From a virus, in IMG/VR virus record IMGVR_UViG_3300013094_000026, positions 32,480-96,479 of that record: a stretch of 64,000 nucleotides of DNA. The stretch is one strand, 5' to 3'. A model generated the notes under the pieces. That model saw nothing but the letters and a program-made list of their open reading frames with translations, did no database searches and was not told the origin of the DNA. The position numbers and the translations under genes are program-made. Numbering within the stretch: position 1 is the stretch's first letter; each line of letters begins with the position of its first letter. This document shows, one piece after another, positions 35,246-42,925 of the stretch.

Positions 35246-35609
35246 AGTATTAGTGTTTGGTAGTAAAGATTGGGAAGATTATAATGATCTAATCCGTCAA
35301 ATTACTTTATTAATTGAAGATAATAAGCATTACTATCCAGATGACAAAGAATTTGTTTTTGTACATAAAGGTTTGCGGGGGGCTGAAAATATGGTTACTG
35401 AATATATCGGTAAAACAGAGAAATTCCTTAGACAAAAAGGTTATAAAATCAAAGAAGAATTAATTAGAGATAAAACTCCACTTTCTGATGTTGCTATGAT
35501 TGAATCCAACCCAGGAATTGCTTTAATTTTTGGAGAATCTGCTCGTAATAAAACTTGCATAGATCTTCTCAATGCATACAATATACCATTTAGACATTTC
35601 AAGGAATAA
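35229..35609 (+). CDS. SLOG/YspA-like nucleotide-binding protein (126 aa)
   Basis: It begins RVLVFGSKDWEDYNDLI, continues FVFVHKGLRGAENMVTEYI and later PGIALIFGES, the Rossmann-like pattern of the SLOG/YspA (DUF2493) family, which binds nucleotide-derived ligands. Starts at 35229 (ATG), 35232 or 35235 are all possible. A role in nucleotide sensing is inferred from the family. Confidence 0.7.
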   Translation: MVMKIRVLVFGSKDWEDYNDLIRQITLLIEDNKHYYPDDKEFVFVHKGLRGAENMVTEYIGKTEKFLRQKGYKIKEELIRDKTPLSDVAMIESNPGIALIFGESARNKTCIDLLNAYNIPFRHFKE

Positions 35610-35623
35610 ATAGTCAAAATCAC

Positions 35624-35653
35624 TTGACTAATATCATATTATAATGATACAAT
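35624..35653 (+). promoter_or_regulatory. groES promoter
   Basis: TTGACT at 35624-35629, an 18-nt spacer, TACAAT at 35648-35653. A second TATAAT at 35640 overlaps the spacer. Confidence 0.65.
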
Positions 35654-35687
35654 ATGTAAAGAGTATAACTACTAGCAAAGGAAAAAA

Positions 35688-35993
35688 ATGACAAATATCA
35701 AACCATTAGGCACTTTGATTTTGGTTGAAAAAATTGAAGAAGGTGAAAAGAAAACTTCTTCTGGTCTTATTATGACCGCATCCGCACTTGAGTCAGAATT
35801 ATCACGTGGCAATGTTATTGCAACGGGAGATGGAACAAGGGATGTACAAGGAAATCTTCACCCACTTAATGTTCAAATTGGTGACATTGTTTATTTTAAT
35901 GATGCACATTTAACTGATGTAACAGATGATAATGGCAATAAATACGGCTTTATTGCTTTTAGTAACCTATATGGAAAGGTAACAAATGTCTAA
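35688..35993 (+). CDS. groES: GroES-type co-chaperonin (101 aa)
   Basis: Cpn10 features are plain: IKPLGTLILVEKIEEGEKKTSSG with the mobile loop following (IMTASALESE), then VIATGDGTRDVQG and VQIGDIVYFND. It should cap host GroEL, as T4 gp31 does, to help fold capsid proteins. It has its own promoter and overlaps the next gene by 8 nt. No GroEL partner is in the window. Confidence 0.88.
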   Translation: MTNIKPLGTLILVEKIEEGEKKTSSGLIMTASALESELSRGNVIATGDGTRDVQGNLHPLNVQIGDIVYFNDAHLTDVTDDNGNKYGFIAFSNLYGKVTNV

Positions 35994-36216
35994 GATTATT
36001 CTAGATTATGATGCAGCAAATAGTTTTGTTGAAAAAAATAAATCTCAAGGTTTCTTTTGGGATGGTTGGACTATTGTAAAATGGTCTCCAAGCAATAATG
36101 GTTATATGCAACCAAATGGCATGTATCGCAATAATAAGTGGGGCTATTCCAACCGTTATGAAATGAAAGATAACGGTACTTGGTCTATCAGCGATAAGTA
36201 TGTCAAGCTTCTCTAA
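35986..36216 (+). CDS. Hypothetical aromatic-rich protein (76 aa)
   Basis: Rich in Trp, Tyr, Asn and Lys (FFWDGWTIVKW, NNKWGYSNRYEM), as in a small beta-fold binding protein. It overlaps groES and whiB. It fits the pattern of a conserved actinophage hypothetical protein; no function recognised. Confidence 0.65.
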   Translation: MSKIILDYDAANSFVEKNKSQGFFWDGWTIVKWSPSNNGYMQPNGMYRNNKWGYSNRYEMKDNGTWSISDKYVKLL

Positions 36217-36526
36217 GCATATAGGTATTGATGAAGATGATATCCAATGGTATCATTTAGCAGCTTGCAGAGGAATGCCTATTAATTGGTTCTATGATGA
36301 TTATGAATCAGATAAGGAAACTGCAAGACAAGTTGATCAGGTTTGTTTGCACTGCCCCGTCATAAAAGTATGTCATGATGAGGGAGTTGCAAATAAAGAG
36401 AAGGGTGTTTGGGGTGGGGTGTTTATGAATTTGGGTAGACCAGATAAGCAACATAACTCACACAAAGATCCAGAAATATTAAGACAAATGAAAAGACTAC
36501 ATGGAAGAAAATCAAAAGAAAACTAA
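36200..36526 (+). CDS. whiB: WhiB-family Fe-S transcription regulator (108 aa)
   Basis: The four cluster Cys are C23, C49, C52 and C58 (AACRG, then CLHCPVIKVC), followed by the GVWGG turn at 69-73 and a basic AT-hook-like tail (KRLHGRKSKEN). The family occurs only in Actinobacteria and their phages. WhiB proteins bind sigma region 4 and change promoter choice, so this is a candidate activator for the atypical minus-strand promoters. Confidence 0.92.
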   Translation: MSSFSKHIGIDEDDIQWYHLAACRGMPINWFYDDYESDKETARQVDQVCLHCPVIKVCHDEGVANKEKGVWGGVFMNLGRPDKQHNSHKDPEILRQMKRLHGRKSKEN

Positions 36527-36797
36527 AATAGTTTATACCGTTGAAATGGCTAAGAAAATACGTGAGATGAAATCTCCCGTAAAAAATCTTATACTTGATG
36601 TTCGGGCTAGACCCAATTATCTTGCTTTAACTGTTTATGAAAGCAATATTATGGAAATGACTGAATCTCAAAGATTTCAGGTTATGGAGCATTTATTATT
36701 AGTCAGAAACTTAATTATGTCTTATGGAACACCATGCGAAATAGAAGGGATGAAATATACTGATGAGCAAGAGCGATCCAGACGAGGAATCATTTGA
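36501..36797 (+). CDS. Hypothetical protein (98 aa)
   Basis: The N-terminal part has a K-x-R-E-M-K-S-P helix; the middle is beta-rich and the C-terminal helix basic. It overlaps whiB by 26 nt and the next gene by 35 nt, so translation is coupled. No family recognised. Confidence 0.6.
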   Translation: MEENQKKTKIVYTVEMAKKIREMKSPVKNLILDVRARPNYLALTVYESNIMEMTESQRFQVMEHLLLVRNLIMSYGTPCEIEGMKYTDEQERSRRGII

Positions 36798-36999
36798 TAT
36801 AGAACAAACAATAGAATATGTCTATGTACCAAGTGAAAATGTATATGGAACTATTGTAAGATATGGTGCTTGGTCATCTCTAGTAGAATACTACGACGGT
36901 GGTATAAAATATATAATTGAACTACCAAATGATGAGATCATTGAAGTAGATGAAATAGGTATCGGTTATTTAGAAGAAGAAACAGAGGAAGATCTATAA
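36763..36999 (+). CDS. Acidic beta-rich hypothetical protein (78 aa)
   Basis: An SH3-like pattern of short strands (YVYVPSENVYGTIVRYG, SLVEYYDGG, KYIIELPNDEIIE) is followed by an acidic tail. Small phage KOW/SH3-like proteins often bind nucleic acid or protein partners. Function unknown. Confidence 0.6.
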   Translation: MSKSDPDEESFDIEQTIEYVYVPSENVYGTIVRYGAWSSLVEYYDGGIKYIIELPNDEIIEVDEIGIGYLEEETEEDL

Positions 37000-37229
37000 T
37001 GTTGTGTTTTTCATGTAGTAAACAAAAAAATGAACTTAATCCATGTAAATCAGAGATCATTAATGGTATAAGTTTATTTATGTGTCAGACATGTATTGAT
37101 AGTAAATTTGAACCTAGATGGGTAATTATTTTGGGCGGAAGACAAAATGGTCCTGAATCAGTTAGAGATTATATTATTAAAAGAAGATATGTTGGTAAAC
37201 CTATTTCAGCGGAGGAATTAATTGCTTAA
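36999..37229 (+). CDS. Zinc-ribbon protein (76 aa)
   Basis: Two CxxC pairs (CFSC at residue 3, CQTC near 29) form a ribbon; the rest includes a basic RDYIIKRRYVGKP segment. This CxxC...CxxC, F-E-P-R-W plan is common in actinophage genomes, with unknown role. It overlaps trx by 8 nt. Confidence 0.65.
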   Translation: MLCFSCSKQKNELNPCKSEIINGISLFMCQTCIDSKFEPRWVIILGGRQNGPESVRDYIIKRRYVGKPISAEELIA

Positions 37230-37524
37230 GATAACAAATGATATAAATGAATTTAAAGATGAAGATAAATGTGTAGTTTATTTTACAGCAGAATGGTGTC
37301 AACCATGTAAGCAACTTAAACCACAATATGGTAAATTAGCTGTATCAGATCCTGATACAAATTACTATATGTTGGATGTTGATAAAATTGACCCGAATGC
37401 AATGTCAGAGTATAATATTAAAAGCATTCCTCAAGTTTTTGTTATGAAAAAAGGAGAGATTGCTAAAACTATTGTATCAAGAACATCTGACTCAATGCTA
37501 TTGGAAAAGAATTCGGTGGAATAA
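37222..37524 (+). CDS. Thioredoxin (100 aa)
   Basis: The active site WCQPCK lies near residues 22-27, followed by the cis-Pro segment IKSIPQVFVMKKGE. TTG 37222 is the likely start, behind GGAGG. It may supply electrons to the class II ribonucleotide reductase that begins at 63868, or keep other phage enzymes reduced. Confidence 0.88.
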   Translation: MLKITNDINEFKDEDKCVVYFTAEWCQPCKQLKPQYGKLAVSDPDTNYYMLDVDKIDPNAMSEYNIKSIPQVFVMKKGEIAKTIVSRTSDSMLLEKNSVE

Positions 37525-38066
37525 TGACAACAATTGTAGGTTTAGTTAAGAATGGACATGTAATTATGGGTGCTGACAGTCTAGTGACTGCTGGTTCTAG
37601 AAAATATGTGCATCCAGGCATGCCTAAAATTGTTAGTAATAATGGATATTTAATTGGTGGAGCAGGAGATGTTGCACCATGTGATATTTTAATGTATATT
37701 TGGGTTCCACCAGTTCCTACTGTTACACAACGTAAAAATTTATATAAATTTATGATTACAGATGTTGTACCTTCTATGAAAGAATGTTTAGATGAAGAAG
37801 GGTATAAGCCAGATCCATCAGATAAAGAAGCTGGGTTTGATTTACTTATAGCATTTGACGGTGAAATATTTAATATAGATAGTGATTTTTGTGTACTTAT
37901 GGATGAAACAGGTATTTATGCAATTGGTTCTGGAGCACATTTTGCTCTTGGGTCTTTACATCAAGGTGCTACAGTAGAAAAAGCATTAGAATGGGCAGAA
38001 AAATTAAGTCCATATACTGCAGGTCCATTTCAAATTGTAAAACAAAGTAAACATATAAAAAAGTAA
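37524..38066 (+). CDS. Ntn-hydrolase, proteasome-subunit-like (180 aa)
   Basis: It starts M-T-T-I-V-G-L-V, so removing Met exposes a Thr nucleophile, and continues GADSLVTAGSRKYVHPGMPKI, the Ntn beta-sandwich pattern with Asp and Lys in place. A C-terminal FALGSLHQGATVEKAL segment matches proteasome beta/HslV-type proteins. Possibly a self-assembling protease or a decoy for the host proteasome. Confidence 0.75.
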   Translation: MTTIVGLVKNGHVIMGADSLVTAGSRKYVHPGMPKIVSNNGYLIGGAGDVAPCDILMYIWVPPVPTVTQRKNLYKFMITDVVPSMKECLDEEGYKPDPSDKEAGFDLLIAFDGEIFNIDSDFCVLMDETGIYAIGSGAHFALGSLHQGATVEKALEWAEKLSPYTAGPFQIVKQSKHIKK

Positions 38067-38067
38067 A

Positions 38068-38160
38068 TTGACAAAATAATAACGAATACGTTATAATCAA
38101 GTATTGGCTACATGATGTAGTCATTATCCTGTACAGGGATACTAAATAGAATGGAAAATA
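38068..38160 (+). promoter_or_regulatory. Promoter and structured leader of the secreted protein gene
   Basis: TTGACA 38068-38073, an 18-nt spacer, TATAAT 38092-38097. The leader holds two small palindromes, CTACATgATGTAG and ATCCTGTACAGGGAT, before ATG 38161; they may control translation. Confidence 0.65.
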
Positions 38161-39285
38161 ATGAAGTTAACAAAGAAGATCGCTTTTGCAACTGCTGCAG
38201 CCCTTGCAATCGTAGGCGTTTCAACAGTTGCTCATGCTACTCCCCTTTCGGTTACAGTAGCAAGTGTGGCTAATACCACAACACCTGCAGCACCATATAC
38301 AGTTGCAGTTCCTGCAACAAATATTATTGATGCGGGTCACTCAGTAGCAATTACTGCAACAGCAGATACAGGAACAGTAGTTACTTTTTCTGCATCAGCA
38401 ACAGTAAAGCTTGTGGGCTATCTTGCTGCACAAAATTTGCCAGTAACAGTAAATAGTGGAACATCTGTTATTTCAACTACTTCAAATGGTTCAGCCATTA
38501 CACTTTATGCATACACTACAAGCACATCTGTAGGTTATGTAAATGTAACTAATGGTTCTTACTCAACAGTTGTATATGTTCAGGGAACTCCAGGGCCAGT
38601 ATACAATGTTGCAGTAAATACTCCAACATCTTTGTCCACAGGTACAGTTGCTACTGCATCGTTTGCAACTACAGATATCTTTGGAAATCTTGTTGGTGGA
38701 CAGACATTGTGGTCAACTATTGTAAATGGAACATTTGCAGATGGTTCAGTTGTTAAGCAACTTGTAACATCATCAGTTTCAGATGCTACAGTAGTTCCAG
38801 CACTTGTGCTCGGTGTTACAACTCAGAAGATTCTATCTTCTAATACTGGATCTATTGTGCTAACAGTATCAATCCCAGTATCTCCAACTCAAGTTGCAGG
38901 ATTCCCTGCTCCAGTACTTACAGCAGTTTCAAATATTTCAGTGGTTGATCTTAATGCCACAGTTGCATCTTTGAATGCTACAGTAACATCGCTTAATGCT
39001 CAGATTGCAGCATTGACAAAAACTGTTGCAGATAACAAGGCTGCTGATGCTGCTGCTTTGACACAGGCTCTTGCTGATGCAAAGACTGCTTCTGATTCAG
39101 CAACTGCAACTGCTCTAGCAACTGCTAAGGCTGCTTCTGATGCTGAACTTGCTAATGCTAATGCAACTTATAAGTTAGCATACAACAAGCTTGTACTTAA
39201 GTATAACAAGTTGGTTCTTGCTTATATTACAAAGGCAAAGAAGTATAAGTTTTCATCAAACTTGACTGCACTTGCTGCAAAGTAA
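38161..39285 (+). CDS. Secreted beta/coiled-coil surface-type protein (374 aa)
   Basis: A clean signal peptide (KLTKK, then a 17-residue hydrophobic core, AHA-TP cleavage near residue 27) leads to about 240 residues of Thr/Val-rich beta repeats and a heptad coiled coil from about 260 (SLNATVTSLNAQIAAL). The C-terminus is Lys/Tyr-rich. GC and Ala content are higher than in the neighbours. It resembles host surface-layer proteins and may alter the infected cell surface. Confidence 0.75.
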   Translation: MKLTKKIAFATAAALAIVGVSTVAHATPLSVTVASVANTTTPAAPYTVAVPATNIIDAGHSVAITATADTGTVVTFSASATVKLVGYLAAQNLPVTVNSGTSVISTTSNGSAITLYAYTTSTSVGYVNVTNGSYSTVVYVQGTPGPVYNVAVNTPTSLSTGTVATASFATTDIFGNLVGGQTLWSTIVNGTFADGSVVKQLVTSSVSDATVVPALVLGVTTQKILSSNTGSIVLTVSIPVSPTQVAGFPAPVLTAVSNISVVDLNATVASLNATVTSLNAQIAALTKTVADNKAADAAALTQALADAKTASDSATATALATAKAASDAELANANATYKLAYNKLVLKYNKLVLAYITKAKKYKFSSNLTALAAK

Positions 39286-39299
39286 ATAAAAAAACAATT

Positions 39300-39325
39300 G
39301 GGGCTAGTTTTTACTAGCCCCTTTT
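39300..39325 (+). terminator. Strong rho-independent terminator
   Basis: GGGGCTAG and CTAGCCCC form an 8-bp stem around TTTTTA, followed by TTTT. Confidence 0.9.
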
Positions 39326-39349
39326 GGTATAATAGAAAAGGTGATATAA

Positions 39350-39631
39350 ATGGCATGGTGGGTATCTTGGGTACTTTCAATTATGGGAGTATTCGGTATA
39401 TGGCTTACTGGTAAAAAGAAATGGTACGGATTTGCGGTGGGAATTGCAAATGAATGTGCTTGGGTTATATACTCTGTAGATACAAAACAATGGGGATTCA
39501 TATTTGGATCAACTATCTACATTGCAGTTTATTCCCTAAATATTAATAAATGGCTTTCAGATGAAAGAAAAAATAGAATTCGCAATATGTTTATAATTAA
39601 TCCATTACATAACTATAGAAAGAGTAAATAA
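39350..39631 (+). CDS. PnuC-like small membrane protein (93 aa)
   Basis: Three hydrophobic segments lie at about residues 4-19, 27-43 and 50-65. The order WYGFAVGIANECAWVIYS, then KQWGFIFGSTIYIAVY is the half-length PnuC pattern seen in phages (nicotinamide riboside uptake). A TATAAT at 39329-39334 lies upstream. Transport activity is only inferred. Confidence 0.65.
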   Translation: MAWWVSWVLSIMGVFGIWLTGKKKWYGFAVGIANECAWVIYSVDTKQWGFIFGSTIYIAVYSLNINKWLSDERKNRIRNMFIINPLHNYRKSK

Positions 39632-39862
39632 ATGTCAAGTGTACCACTATCAGCAAATCATTTAAATACAATTGTTGAAATTGTAGCCAGAGACCTTTTG
39701 GAAAAATGGGCTATTAATGATAGATTTACAGAGGATGAAATTGAATTGGCAAAGGACAATGCAGTAGATGATACTATCTTTGTTATTAATAATTTTATGA
39801 CACATTTCAATGAATATATGCTTACTCAAGCAGAATCAGACAAACCTAATTTAATTATTTAA
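39632..39862 (+). CDS. Hypothetical helical protein (76 aa)
   Basis: It starts 1 nt after the PnuC-like gene. All-helical and acidic, with no motif recognised. Confidence 0.6.
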   Translation: MSSVPLSANHLNTIVEIVARDLLEKWAINDRFTEDEIELAKDNAVDDTIFVINNFMTHFNEYMLTQAESDKPNLII

Positions 39863-39890
39863 ACAAACATCATGGTATAATTTATGTATC

Positions 39891-40271
39891 ATGAAAAAAA
39901 TCTTTTTAAAATTTAGGCATCTATTCAGACATTTTGAAAATAGAATAGAAGAAATCTCAGATTGGACGGCAGAAGTATCTGCTAGTCCTTGGTTTCTTAT
40001 ATTACATGCTATTTGGTGGACATGCTGGATCGTTTTTAAGGTAGAGCCTTTCCCATACGGTCTATTAACTATGATTTTAAGCTTAGAGGCTATTGTTTTG
40101 TCAGCACTTCTTTTATCTTCAAGTAATCGTGAAGGTGATGTTGAAAAGAAAATAGCTCGTAAAACTTTAAGTAACACAAAAGAAACAAATTGGATGGCAG
40201 AAGAGACACTTGAGATTTTGCGGGATCTTCAAGAGGATGTTCGTCTACTTAGAGATGAGGAGGACGAATAA
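39891..40271 (+). CDS. DUF1003-family membrane protein (126 aa)
   Basis: Two membrane segments flank the family motif EPFPYGLLTMILSLEAIVLS (Pro-Phe-Pro then Leu-x4-Leu-S-x2-A), with SSNREGDVEKK after it, where most DUF1003 proteins have the N-R conserved. TATAAT at 39876-39881 ends 9 nt before the ATG. Common in Actinobacteria; function unknown. Confidence 0.75.
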   Translation: MKKIFLKFRHLFRHFENRIEEISDWTAEVSASPWFLILHAIWWTCWIVFKVEPFPYGLLTMILSLEAIVLSALLLSSSNREGDVEKKIARKTLSNTKETNWMAEETLEILRDLQEDVRLLRDEEDE

Positions 40272-40357
40272 TGCAATGCCTATTAATGTATGTAAGTATG
40301 CTTATCATTATGACTGTTTCATTTAAAAGACATAATGCTCGTAAGCACAAAAATTAA
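40271..40357 (+). CDS. Possible membrane micropeptide (28 aa)
   Basis: ATG 40271 shares a base with the previous stop and follows GAGGAGG. It encodes one short hydrophobic segment (CLLMYVSMLIIMTVSF) and a basic tail. Confidence 0.5.
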   Translation: MQCLLMYVSMLIIMTVSFKRHNARKHKN

Positions 40358-40387
40358 TTGACACAATTAGTAGAAAGTTGATATAAT
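40358..40387 (+). promoter_or_regulatory. thyX promoter, leaderless
   Basis: TTGACA 40358-40363, an 18-nt spacer, TATAAT 40382-40387; ATG 40394 is 6 nt downstream. Confidence 0.8.
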
Positions 40388-40393
40388 CACATC

Positions 40394-41092
40394 ATGATTA
40401 TAAATAAAAAAGATGTACTAGATAAAGGTTATGTTCGTTTAGTTGATGTTTTGGGTGATGATTTATCAATTGTAAATGCAGCCCGTGTCTCATATGACAA
40501 AGAATCAACAGAATTTAAAGATAAAGATAAAAACTTATTGGCATTTTTGATCAGAGAAGGTCATACTTCTCCATTTCGCCATGCTGCACTAACATTTGAG
40601 ATTTATGCACCTTTGATGGTAGCCAGACAACATTGGAAGCATGTTGTTGCTTCAACACATACAGAGATGCAACAAGGTTGGAATGAATCATCTCGTCGTT
40701 ATATTACAGAAAAAGAAGAATTCTATATTCCAGATCATGATGCATGGCGTTCAAAACCAGAAAATAGCAAACAAGGTTCTGGAGAACCAATTTTAAATGG
40801 TGCACAGTTTACAATGGATTTGATTAATTATATTGAGCAAGGTAAAGAACTGTATGAACGTGCACTAGGCTATAATATTGCTCCAGAGCTTGCTAGATTG
40901 TTTTTACCTGCCTATGGCATGTATGTTAGGTATAGATGGACTGTAAGCCTACAAGGCGTTATAACCTTCTTAGAACAGCGTTTAGAGCATGATGCACAAG
41001 TAGAAATACAAGAATATGCCAAAGCAGTTAATGAATTAACTGAATATGCATTTCCAAATTCTATTAAATCTTGGAGAGAAAATGTCGTTTGA
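40394..41092 (+). CDS. thyX: Flavin-dependent thymidylate synthase ThyX (232 aa)
   Basis: The family core is present: HTSPFRHAALTFEI near residue 57, MVARQHWKHVVAST near 75 (variant of the RHRxxS ThyX motif), and WNESSRRYI near 95. It makes dTMP from dUMP with FAD and folate. It pairs functionally with the dUTPase at 43185, which makes dUMP. Confidence 0.92.
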   Translation: MIINKKDVLDKGYVRLVDVLGDDLSIVNAARVSYDKESTEFKDKDKNLLAFLIREGHTSPFRHAALTFEIYAPLMVARQHWKHVVASTHTEMQQGWNESSRRYITEKEEFYIPDHDAWRSKPENSKQGSGEPILNGAQFTMDLINYIEQGKELYERALGYNIAPELARLFLPAYGMYVRYRWTVSLQGVITFLEQRLEHDAQVEIQEYAKAVNELTEYAFPNSIKSWRENVV

Positions 41093-41240
41093 TGATTATA
41101 TTAGGCGAATTATGGAAGAAAATGCAGAAATTCTTAAAGCATTAGGATCTGATTATGATGAAGAAGGTATACCGTTTTGGGAAAAATGGGGAACTGAGTC
41201 TAAATTTGATGCTGAATTTAATGTAGATGAAGTATGGTAA
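41082..41240 (+). CDS. Hypothetical acidic protein (52 aa)
   Basis: ATG 41082 follows GGAGAGAA and overlaps the thyX end by 11 nt. Acidic with two Trp; no motif. Confidence 0.6.
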   Translation: MSFDDYIRRIMEENAEILKALGSDYDEEGIPFWEKWGTESKFDAEFNVDEVW

Positions 41241-41245
41241 ACGCC

Positions 41246-41275
41246 TTGACAAAAACAATAGATATAGAGTAGACT
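41246..41275 (+). promoter_or_regulatory. Leaderless promoter for the dimer glycosylase
   Basis: TTGACA 41246-41251, an 18-nt spacer, TAGACT 41270-41275; ATG 41282 is 6 nt later. Confidence 0.65.
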
Positions 41276-41281
41276 ACAGTT

Positions 41282-41767
41282 ATGCAAACATTCCTTCCGT
41301 CAGGTGACTCTTTATTCGCTGCACAGGCACTTGACAATAAAAGATTAAATAAACAAATACTTGAGGCATATCAAATTCTTAAAGTATTATCTACTAATGG
41401 TAAAGCTTGGCGTAATCATCCAGCCGTCCTTATGTGGGAGGGTCATGAAAATGCACTTTACAATTATGCTATGGATATGGTTAAAGAAGCCAGTTTCCGT
41501 AATATTAAAGTGATAAACAACCTTGGCAATCTTCAAGCTCTAAAGCAAGAATACAAAAGAAATTGGGGACATACAAAACCTTCATGGATGCTGGATAAAG
41601 AAAAGCTTAGTCGTATTGTAGCAACACACAGAGCAAACCTATATCGTAAAGACCCTGAATACTATGCCGAATATGCTAAAGCGGTAGATAACAAGTACAA
41701 CAAGCCATGTTGTTCAACATGTCAATATTATTGGCCCACACATCCATTAAGGAAGAATAATGACTAA
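41282..41767 (+). CDS. Pyrimidine dimer DNA glycosylase-like protein (161 aa)
   Basis: MQTFLPSGDSLFAAQALDNKRLNKQILEAYQIL (read as AAQALDNKRLNKQ) is the start of the MSMEG_6728/T4 endonuclease V-like family, followed by WRNHPAVLMWEGHENAL. A C-terminal CCSTCQYYWPTHP adds a zinc-like site. It probably repairs UV damage in phage DNA, which fits a sunlit surface-water habitat. Confidence 0.8.
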   Translation: MQTFLPSGDSLFAAQALDNKRLNKQILEAYQILKVLSTNGKAWRNHPAVLMWEGHENALYNYAMDMVKEASFRNIKVINNLGNLQALKQEYKRNWGHTKPSWMLDKEKLSRIVATHRANLYRKDPEYYAEYAKAVDNKYNKPCCSTCQYYWPTHPLRKNND

Positions 41768-41885
41768 TAAACCTAATTTAAAAATAATTCAAGGCGGGAA
41801 AGAAGAAATAAGTGATAAAGAGTTTCAGTTATTTTTAGATGCATTTTTAGGAGATTACAAAGGATCTAGTTATTTACAAGAGTAG
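41760..41885 (+). CDS. Hypothetical small protein (41 aa)
   Basis: It overlaps the upstream gene by 8 nt, after TAAGGAAG. Acidic; no motif. Confidence 0.5.
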   Translation: MTNKPNLKIIQGGKEEISDKEFQLFLDAFLGDYKGSSYLQE

Positions 41886-41902
41886 ACAAGAGGTGCATAC
41901 TA

Positions 41903-42028
41903 ATGATATACTGTTTAATACCGATATGTTGTATACTTTTAGTTAAATATTACATGTTAAAATATGAGCATGATTATTTAAAGTATAGATACTATATGTT
42001 GGTAAAACAAAAAGATAAAAACACATGA
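41903..42028 (+). CDS. Possible membrane micropeptide (41 aa)
   Basis: The N-terminal 15 residues (MIYCLIPICCILLVK) are strongly hydrophobic and the rest is basic and Tyr-rich. A promoter-like TAGACA-18-TATACT (41883-41912) overlaps its start, so it may be only the SSB leader. Confidence 0.4.
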   Translation: MIYCLIPICCILLVKYYMLKYEHDYLKYRYYMLVKQKDKNT

Positions 42029-42047
42029 GACTAAAGGAGAAATACAG

Positions 42048-42452
42048 ATGGCAAATCCATCATTTTTGGCAACAGGAAACCTAGCGTTTGATCCAGAGTT
42101 TAAAACTTTCCCTACTGGGAATTTACTTAAATTAAGATTGATGACAAATTCTTGGGCTAAAGATTCTAACGGACAGTTCGTTGAAAAAGATAGTTCAGGT
42201 TGGAATGTTGAAGTATGGGGCAAGGAAGCTGACAAGTGGCGTAACCATTTAAAAAAGGGTTCACGAGTTACAGTTGTTGGAACTCAAAGAGTAAGAACAT
42301 GGGAAGATGCTGAAGGCGGTAAACGATCATCAGTAGATATTAAGGCAAATAATATTTCCATTGATATTGCTTCAGTTGGTGGTAAAGAATCTAGTTACAA
42401 TTCAAATGATATTTGGGCTGATTCTGAAGATGAGAATCTACCTCCATTTTAA
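42048..42452 (+). CDS. ssb: Bacterial-type single-stranded DNA-binding protein (134 aa)
   Basis: The OB fold can be followed: FLATGNLAFDPEF, LRLMTNSW, WNVEVWGKEADKW, KGSRVTVVGTQRV. The last residues DSEDENLPPF match the acidic tip that binds host repair and replication proteins. It follows AAGGAG. It may recruit host partners, whereas the gp32-like protein at 13577 may coat phage forks. Confidence 0.9.
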   Translation: MANPSFLATGNLAFDPEFKTFPTGNLLKLRLMTNSWAKDSNGQFVEKDSSGWNVEVWGKEADKWRNHLKKGSRVTVVGTQRVRTWEDAEGGKRSSVDIKANNISIDIASVGGKESSYNSNDIWADSEDENLPPF

Positions 42453-42925
42453 TGATTAATAATTTACCCACATCCAGTGATTTTCAATCAGATTCAAAAA
42501 AATCTGGAGATCATTTTGAGTATTTAGTTTATTCCGATTTGATTAGTCGTGGATTTACTAAAATAAAGAAAAATCATTATGTTGAAGGAACTGGGTGTGA
42601 GGTAGATTTTTTTGCTGATGATAAAGAATATGTTGAGGCAAAAGGTGGATTTGAAGGTAATGGTAAACGCCCAGGAGCAAAAAGAACTGATAGTGTAAAA
42701 AAAGCAATAGCAAACGGTGCTTTAATTAAAGCAATAAAATCTGATTCATACTATGTAGTTTATTTTTCATCTATGCCACATGCCAATAGTTATTCAGATC
42801 AAATGCTAAAACTAGCACTACAAAATAAAATTATTGATGAAATAAGATATATAGATAATCCGAATAGAGATTTATTTTATACATTGTTTGATTATATAGA
42901 GATACCCGATGGAAAGCAGGATTAA
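42452..42925 (+). CDS. PD-(D/E)XK-fold nuclease (157 aa)
   Basis: The motif EGTGCEVDFFADDKEYVEAKGG (read as CEVDFF then VEAKGG) near residues 45-66 gives the Asp and Glu-x-Lys of a restriction-like nuclease core. It is coupled to ssb (shared A of TAATG). It could be a recombination or host-DNA degradation nuclease. Confidence 0.7.
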   Translation: MINNLPTSSDFQSDSKKSGDHFEYLVYSDLISRGFTKIKKNHYVEGTGCEVDFFADDKEYVEAKGGFEGNGKRPGAKRTDSVKKAIANGALIKAIKSDSYYVVYFSSMPHANSYSDQMLKLALQNKIIDEIRYIDNPNRDLFYTLFDYIEIPDGKQD

